Source of the DNA: an uncultured Lachnospiraceae bacterium
GTDB taxonomy: Bacteria; Bacillota; Clostridia; Lachnospirales; Lachnospiraceae
Direction: 5' to 3'
NCBI GenBank assembly: GCA_934352055.1
Contig: CAKRJY010000007.1
Coordinates: forward strand, 1-64,000
DNA length: 64,000 nucleotides
The notes under the pieces were generated by a model that did not search any database, was not told the origin of the DNA, and saw nothing but the letters and a program-made list of their open reading frames with translations. Positions within the stretch are counted from its first letter, which is position 1; each line of letters begins with the position of its first letter. Shown here in pieces: positions 59,297-64,000 of this stretch. The position numbers were made by a program, and so were the translations under genes.

Positions 59297-59506
59297 TTAC
59301 TCATCAAATTCCATAGTTACAAAAAAGCCCTTCGGCGTCTCTTTGATATCTACAACTTTGCCTTCTCTCGATTGTAAACGTTCCAATGTCGTATAATTTC
59401 CCGACATTGCATACGCATGTTCAAGCGTATAGTAATAGGAATTTGGTAGTTTACTCTCTGTCACTGACAAAATCTGTCCTACTTCCACCAGATTTTGTCT
59501 TTCCAT
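59297..59506 (-). CDS. Small uncharacterized protein upstream of the HD-GYP gene
   Basis: 69 residues from ATG 59506, which has GGAG six bases upstream; an alternative ATG seven codons earlier is possible. Sequence MERQNLVEVGQILSVTESKL followed by YYYTLEHAYAMSGNYTTLER has beta-type pattern and no membrane span. Possibly a small beta-barrel protein; I do not recognise a family. Co-transcribed with the HD-GYP gene. Confidence 0.65.
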   Translation of the reverse strand: MERQNLVEVGQILSVTESKLPNSYYYTLEHAYAMSGNYTTLERLQSREGKVVDIKETPKGFFVTMEFDE

Positions 59507-59546
59507 CTTAAACTCCATTTGTCTCATGAATTATCTGCCAACCTTT

Positions 59547-60128
59547 TTATACATAATCATCAATATTCTCTTCGTGAATAATCGTAGAATCCACAAATTC
59601 TTTTGATGCCTTATTGACTTTATGTACGATGAACATATCCGAAATGCCATCGTATATCAGCATAATACCAATTAAGATCATACCAAGTTTTACCAGCCCA
59701 AATGCATTACAGATGCAAAGAATTCCAAGTACAATATTTAAAATTGCCATCAATGGAATACTCCACCAGTTATGTGCCTTTGTTCTTCTACCCTCAAGGG
59801 CAAGCGCCAAATCCTGTACACCATGTACCACTAAAAGCACACCAATGGCAATCGGAATAATCGAAGCTACCGCCTGCGGACTTAAAAACATCCAAAGACC
59901 AATCAATGTGATCAAAAGGGAAACGATAATGGACGTCACACTTTTGACTTCATCCAACAAACGCGGAATCAGTGCAACAATACCGGATCCCATTAAAATA
60001 ATTGCTATCACACGTGCCAATACAGCAATAACCGTTCCCGGCCATATTACAAGTAATACGCCAAGTACAACACTTAATACCGCTGCTAAGGTCACATCTA
60101 ATTTAATACTTTTTAATTTATCCATCAT
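59547..60128 (-). CDS. HdeD/DUF308-like membrane protein
   Basis: 193 residues with six hydrophobic segments in three helical hairpins (VLSVVLGVLLVIWPGTVIAVL, LLITLIGLWMFLSPQAVASII, ILNIVLGILCICNAFGLVKLG), the pattern of DUF308/HdeD. A soluble tail of 25 residues ends EENIDDYV. In enterobacteria HdeD is linked with acid resistance; here no function is known. Follows thioredoxin by 12 bp. Confidence 0.82.
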   Translation of the reverse strand: MMDKLKSIKLDVTLAAVLSVVLGVLLVIWPGTVIAVLARVIAIILMGSGIVALIPRLLDEVKSVTSIIVSLLITLIGLWMFLSPQAVASIIPIAIGVLLVVHGVQDLALALEGRRTKAHNWWSIPLMAILNIVLGILCICNAFGLVKLGMILIGIMLIYDGISDMFIVHKVNKASKEFVDSTIIHEENIDDYV

Positions 60129-60140
60129 AGTACGATCCCC

Positions 60141-60449
60141 CTAGTTGTTTGCAATGAATGCTTTTAATTCGTTAACCCCTTGATATCCGACGGTCTGTCC
60201 TGCCAGATTACCATCTTTAAACAAAAGAAGAGATGGCACGCTCATCACATGATATTTCATCGCCAAATCCGGATTTGCATCCACATCTACATTATAAAAT
60301 GCAACTTCACCACTCATTTCTTCTGCCAATGCATCCACGACCGGTGCCAGCATCTGACAAGGTCCACACCATGTTGCTGAAAAATCAACGACCGCGATCT
60401 TTTCTGTCAGGATTTCACTCATATCATTATTTGTAATCTTCTTAACCAT
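60141..60449 (-). CDS. trxA: Thioredoxin
   Basis: 102 residues: VDFSATWCGPCQMLAPVVDAL with the CGPC active site at about 28-31, FYNVDVDANPDLAMKYHVMSVPSLLLFKDG with cis-Pro, and the C-terminal helix. ATG 60449 follows AGGAAAGGATATGAGATT. The frame is open further upstream, but that part contains the promoter at 60511-60539, so the short form is right. Transcribed with the HdeD-like gene. Confidence 0.95.
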   Translation of the reverse strand: MVKKITNNDMSEILTEKIAVVDFSATWCGPCQMLAPVVDALAEEMSGEVAFYNVDVDANPDLAMKYHVMSVPSLLLFKDGNLAGQTVGYQGVNELKAFIANN

Positions 60450-60510
60450 AATCTCATATCCTTTCCTGCAATAATCTATAAACATAGTATGTCTCTTTTT
60501 GTAAACATCT

Positions 60511-60539
60511 ATTATATATCGTCTAAATTTTACTGTCAA
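60511..60539 (-). promoter_or_regulatory. Promoter of the thioredoxin gene
   Basis: Minus strand: perfect TTGACA (60539-60534) and perfect TATAAT (60516-60511) separated by 17 bp. The -35 box lies inside the last codons of the P-type ATPase gene. Confidence 0.8.
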
Positions 60540-62910
60540 TTTTTTCAATTAACAGTGAAAGATAACGCCATAACGATTCTGCTGCAAATCCAAATACCAC
60601 CATCAGAAGAACGCATACCTTAGACATGGCACTCAGTGCAAACAGCTGATGACAAAAGATTCCTGCAAAAATCAAACCTACCATATTTCCTATCACAATC
60701 GCATACTTCACACCACTCATCGGCTGCGATATCTTAATCAGAATCATAAAGCCGATCACACATAACAGTAACGTTGCCGCTGTCGCAATATCTTCTGCAG
60801 GTAACGAAAATACCTGTCCGCATACCACCAAAGCTCCAACCGCAACTACATCGGTCAGCCCTGCCGGTAGGGCACGCACCAATACACCTCGCATAAAATT
60901 GCCTTGAATACGGTCACGGTTTGGTTCTAAGGCAAGTAAAAATCCCGGAATACCTATCGTAAACATACTAATCAATGAAATCTGCGATGGCTCGAGTGGA
61001 TACGTAATCATAAACACAGCTGAGAATACTGCCATCAGCAATGAGAATATATTTTTGACCAAGAACAGACTTGCAGAACGTCCAATATTATTCACCACGC
61101 GTCGTCCCTCAAAGACCACTGACGGCATTTTTGCAAAATCTGAATCCAGCAACACCACCTGTGCTGCCTGCGCTGTCGCGTCACTTCCCGATGCCATGGC
61201 AACACTGCAGTCGGCATCCTTCATAGCTAAGATATCGTTCACGCCATCCCCTGTCATGGCTACCATATGCCCCGCCTGCTGCAATGCCTTAACCAACTGC
61301 TGTTTTTGCTTCGGAGTCACTCTTCCAAACACCGTATAACGTTCTGCTGCATTCTGAATCTTCGCTTTGGTATCTAATGTTGTCGCATCCACATAATTCT
61401 CTGCTCCTTCAATGCCTGCGCGTCTTGCCACTTCAGAAACGGTTTTCGGATTATCTCCTGAGATAACACGAATGGCTACTCCCTGCTCTTTAAAATAAGA
61501 AAATGTCTCTTTGGCATTGGCACGTATTGGATTGGATAACGTAACATAACCCAGTGGCTGTATTATTTCTTTTTCTTTTTTCGCAAAAAGGAGGACACGA
61601 TATCCTTTTTCTATATATGGCGTTATTTCTTCTGCAATCCCGTCATACGCCTCTTTCATTACAAATTCAGGCGCCCCTAATATATACGTGCCATCCTCAA
61701 ATTGCATACTGCCATATTTGTGTGCAGACGAAAAAGGTTCCACATGGAGTGGTTTTTTTCTTTGTGCAGAAATATCGCTCATTTTTTTCACTGCAACCTG
61801 TAAGGCGTCCATTGTGGCATTATGATCTATCGATGCCATCACATAATCTGCCAATTTTTCCTGTAACTGTACTTTTGTCCACATCTCTGTGGTGCTTTTT
61901 TGCAGCGCATCCACATCTTTTTCCATAACCTGTCTGCGCCACAGGATGTGAGACACCTGCATGCCCGGTTCTGTAATCGTTCCTGTTTTGTCTACGCATA
62001 AAACGTCTACACGCGCTAAGGTTTCAATACTTTTCATATCATGCAATAGAACTTTTTTTGATGCCAGACGTATGGTTCCCAGCGCCAAGGCTACAGTTGC
62101 CAGCAAATACAGTCCCTCCGGTATCATTCCGAGCACAGCTGCCACTGCTGCAGTCACACTGCGGGCCACCGTCTCTTCATTATAGAAATAACTCTGCGCA
62201 AACAGGATAATACCAATCGGTATAATGGCAATCCCCACCCACTTCACCAGCTGGTTGATAGAGCGAATCATTTCTGATTGTTCCGAGCGCTCCATTGCCT
62301 TCGCTTCCATGGATAATTTAGAAATATAGGATTCCGCTCCTACATGCGTCAGTTTTGCATAACATTCACCGGATACAACAAAACTTCCGGACAAAAGAGA
62401 AGCTCCCTGCTTCTTTTTAATTTCATCTGATTCTCCTGTCAAAAGAGACTCGTTTGCCATGATTTCTCCTGATACAACAACCGCATCTCCACAAATCTGA
62501 TCACCGGCACGCAATACAATGACATCGTCTTGTACCAATTCTTCCGATGCCACGCGGTTTATCTGTCCATCACGCACAACCATCGCATGGGGTGCATTTA
62601 ATATACTCATTTTTTCGAGGGTATGTTTTGCACGAATCTCTTGAAAAATACCAATACAGGTATTCGCAATAATAATCGGCAAAAAAGTCAGATTGCGAAA
62701 AGACCCTACCAGACACAGCAGAATCGTTATAATAAGAAAAATAAAGTTGAAATAGGTAAATGTATTGGAGCGTATAATCTCCCCCGTCGTAAGTCCCGTT
62801 CCCACATCGGCACGGTTATCTTTCCCCTGACGAATTCTCTCCTGTACTTCCTCTGTGCTCAGTCCCTTTATCCTTGCTTCTGTCTCATTATCCTGAGGAA
62901 ATGTCATCAT
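60523..62910 (-). CDS. P-type cation-transporting ATPase (CtpE-like, putative Ca2+ transporter)
   Basis: 795 residues: about ten membrane spans; actuator motif LLTGESDEI, membrane motif MIPEGLYLLATVALALGT (PEGL type), phosphorylation site CVDKTGTITEPGM, nucleotide-domain region ISGDNPKTVSEVARRAGIEG and hinge VAMTGDGVNDILAMKDAD. The PEGLYLL motif and absence of a heavy-metal CPC motif place it with the CtpE/MgtA-like group; Ca2+ is the best guess. Divergent from the glycine riboswitch and symporter. Confidence 0.88.
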   Translation of the reverse strand: MMTFPQDNETEARIKGLSTEEVQERIRQGKDNRADVGTGLTTGEIIRSNTFTYFNFIFLIITILLCLVGSFRNLTFLPIIIANTCIGIFQEIRAKHTLEKMSILNAPHAMVVRDGQINRVASEELVQDDVIVLRAGDQICGDAVVVSGEIMANESLLTGESDEIKKKQGASLLSGSFVVSGECYAKLTHVGAESYISKLSMEAKAMERSEQSEMIRSINQLVKWVGIAIIPIGIILFAQSYFYNEETVARSVTAAVAAVLGMIPEGLYLLATVALALGTIRLASKKVLLHDMKSIETLARVDVLCVDKTGTITEPGMQVSHILWRRQVMEKDVDALQKSTTEMWTKVQLQEKLADYVMASIDHNATMDALQVAVKKMSDISAQRKKPLHVEPFSSAHKYGSMQFEDGTYILGAPEFVMKEAYDGIAEEITPYIEKGYRVLLFAKKEKEIIQPLGYVTLSNPIRANAKETFSYFKEQGVAIRVISGDNPKTVSEVARRAGIEGAENYVDATTLDTKAKIQNAAERYTVFGRVTPKQKQQLVKALQQAGHMVAMTGDGVNDILAMKDADCSVAMASGSDATAQAAQVVLLDSDFAKMPSVVFEGRRVVNNIGRSASLFLVKNIFSLLMAVFSAVFMITYPLEPSQISLISMFTIGIPGFLLALEPNRDRIQGNFMRGVLVRALPAGLTDVVAVGALVVCGQVFSLPAEDIATAATLLLCVIGFMILIKISQPMSGVKYAIVIGNMVGLIFAGIFCHQLFALSAMSKVCVLLMVVFGFAAESLWRYLSLLIEKIDSKI

Positions 62911-63016
62911 AAAACGCTACGCTCCTTATTGTCATATTTTACCTTCAGAATAAAGCATAGCACCCTATTTCGCAATAAAAAATCCATAAACAAATTCTTA
63001 AATTATGTTCAAACTA

Positions 63017-63045
63017 TTGAAATCCCTATAAAGAACCTATATATT
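63017..63045 (+). promoter_or_regulatory. Promoter of the glycine riboswitch/symporter transcript
   Basis: TTGAAA (63017-63022) and TATATT (63040-63045), spacer 17 bp, immediately upstream of the first aptamer. Confidence 0.55.
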
Positions 63046-63055
63046 AATGAATGGA

Positions 63056-63260
63056 GCAATTTTCGAGATGAAGTTTGCAGGAAAACGACAGCAATGTCTA
63101 CCGAAGGAGTAAAACTCTCAGGTGCCGGCCGCGCCGGTGCAACTGTAAATGGATCGACTCTCTGGAGACACCCGGACACAACGAGCCGGGGGCCGAAGGT
63201 GCAACATGTACATTCTTATGTACAGGAATCTCTCAGGCAAGCGGACAGAGAAGCTATCAT
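63056..63260 (+). ncRNA. Tandem glycine riboswitch
   Basis: Two consecutive aptamers with the conserved words of the glycine class. The first (about 63060-63170) has CTACCGAAGGAGTAAAACTC, TCAGGTGCCGG and ends in GACTCTCTGGAGA. The second (about 63167-63255) has GGGCCGAAGGTGCAA, a variable hairpin GTACATTCTTATGTAC, and ATCTCTCAGGCAAGCGGACA. The linker between them is very short, as in cooperative tandem forms. It precedes a Na+/amino-acid symporter by about 120 nt. No terminator with a T-run is seen between aptamer and start codon, so control of translation is as likely as attenuation. Confidence 0.93.
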
Positions 63261-63379
63261 GTTATCTAAATCAGTCATTGTGTATGCATATCCTGTGCAG
63301 ACCAATGATGTCTGATAGTTCTATCCAGTCTCTCCACAAGAATTTTGCATCCCCTATTAAAACGAAAGAGGTATCAAAA

Positions 63380-64000
63380 ATGTGGAATGTAATCAATAAC
63401 TTTCTTGTAGCCGTGGATGACTTTGTATGGGGCGTTCCCCTCATGGTTCTCATTCTATCCGGCGGCTTATTGCTAACGGTACGCCTTGGCATTTTACAAA
63501 TCCGTAAACTTCCCCTTGCATTAAAATGGATGGTAAAAAATGAAGATGACGGTCATGGAGAAATTTCCAGTTTCTCTGCACTTTGTACTGCCTTAAGCGC
63601 AACCATTGGAACCGGTAACATTGTCGGTGTCGCAACAGCGGTTTGTGCCGGTGGTCCTGGAGCACTCTTCTGGATGATTGTTGCTGCCTTCTTTGGTATG
63701 GCAACCAAATATTCCGAAGGACTGCTTGCCGTTAAATATCGCGTGGTAGCCCCGGACGGACACAGTCTTGGCGGACCCTTTTACTATATCGAGCAGGGCA
63801 TGGGTAAAAAATGGACCTGGCTTGCCAAGATGTTTGCATTCTTTGGCATGTGCGTTGGACTCTTTGGTATCGGTACTTTCAGCCAGGTAAATGGTATTTC
63901 ATCTGCTGTCCACAATTTCTTTGATCCAACAGATGCACATACCGTAAAACTTTTCCCTTTCCTAGGAGAATATTCCTGGGCTGTTGTCATCGCTTCTCTG
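63380..64000 (+). CDS. Sodium:alanine/glycine symporter (AGCS family), 5' part
   Basis: 207 codons up to the window edge, without stop. MWNVINNFLVAVDDFVWGVP, then FSALCTALSATIGTGNIVGV with the Na+-binding GTGNIVG region, FGMATKYSEGLLAVKYR and GGPFYYIEQGMGKKW are the AGCS signature; several membrane spans. ATG follows AAAGAGG. The tandem glycine riboswitch upstream points to glycine (and alanine) as cargo. Complete length would be about 450-480 residues. Confidence 0.93.
   Translation, partial: MWNVINNFLVAVDDFVWGVPLMVLILSGGLLLTVRLGILQIRKLPLALKWMVKNEDDGHGEISSFSALCTALSATIGTGNIVGVATAVCAGGPGALFWMIVAAFFGMATKYSEGLLAVKYRVVAPDGHSLGGPFYYIEQGMGKKWTWLAKMFAFFGMCVGLFGIGTFSQVNGISSAVHNFFDPTDAHTVKLFPFLGEYSWAVVIASL

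Noticed and set aside
62623..63315. Plus-strand frame of 230 codons across the ATPase 5' end and riboswitch
   Set aside because: It is antisense to the ATPase and runs through both glycine aptamers; no ribosome site or protein-family pattern.

Overview
The window reads as chromosome of an anaerobic Firmicute of the Lachnospiraceae type (Clostridium cluster XIVa). This is inferred from the ecfA1-ecfA2-ecfT-truA-rplM-rpsI gene order, a flavodiiron protein, plant-glycoside hydrolases with inverted-domain GH3 architecture, group IIC introns behind terminators, and a tandem glycine riboswitch before an AGCS-type symporter. Nearly all resident genes lie on the minus strand.

Layout. (1) 1-15.9 kb, glycoside island: 5' part of a group II intron, a GH78 alpha-L-rhamnosidase divergent from an AraC regulator with clear half-sites, an esterase, the operon GH3 - TIM-barrel isomerase - GH2, a MATE exporter divergent from a TetR regulator, a scrap yard (deleted second GH78 gene, plasmid mobilization-gene fragment, broken group II intron), and a second alpha/beta hydrolase. 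(2) 16-23.5 kb, redox and sulfur: a large Fe-S/flavin oxidoreductase with hypB, metY, an acyltransferase, a flavodiiron protein. (3) 23.6-29.2 kb, a five-gene Dlt-like operon (adenylation enzyme, PLP decarboxylase resembling BtrK, carrier protein, MBOAT, SGNH). It looks like a machine for attaching a modified amino acid to the cell surface. (4) 29.4-33.2 kb, rhamnose catabolism: kinase, isomerase of the fucose/arabinose type, RhaD aldolase. It would process the rhamnose released by the GH78 enzyme. (5) 33.3-38.2 kb, two-component system plus FtsX-type ABC transporter. (6) 38,447-46,625, an integrated mobilizable element in the 3' end of rpsI, bounded by a 12-bp direct repeat. It carries an AT-rich restriction-modification/DUF262-HNH defence operon, a MobV relaxase with a candidate oriT, a decayed replication/regulator locus, a HIRAN-like protein and a tyrosine integrase behind an attenuator-like leader. 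(7) 46.6-54.2 kb, housekeeping operons: rpsI/rplM, truA, ECF transporter core, trmL, aminotransferase, Lrp, AIR-synthase-like. (8) 54.3-64 kb: VanW-type wall protein with an Ala/Gln/Thr tail, a 35-residue membrane peptide, TPR-like protein, MntP-like exporter with TetR, HD-GYP, HdeD-like, thioredoxin, P-type ATPase, and a tandem glycine riboswitch before a symporter that runs off the end.

The two observations I rate highest are the Dlt-like operon with a BtrK-type decarboxylase (23.6-29.2 kb) and the rpsI-inserted element with its defence cargo (38.4-46.6 kb). No database search could be run. Family names rest on motifs and remembered family features.
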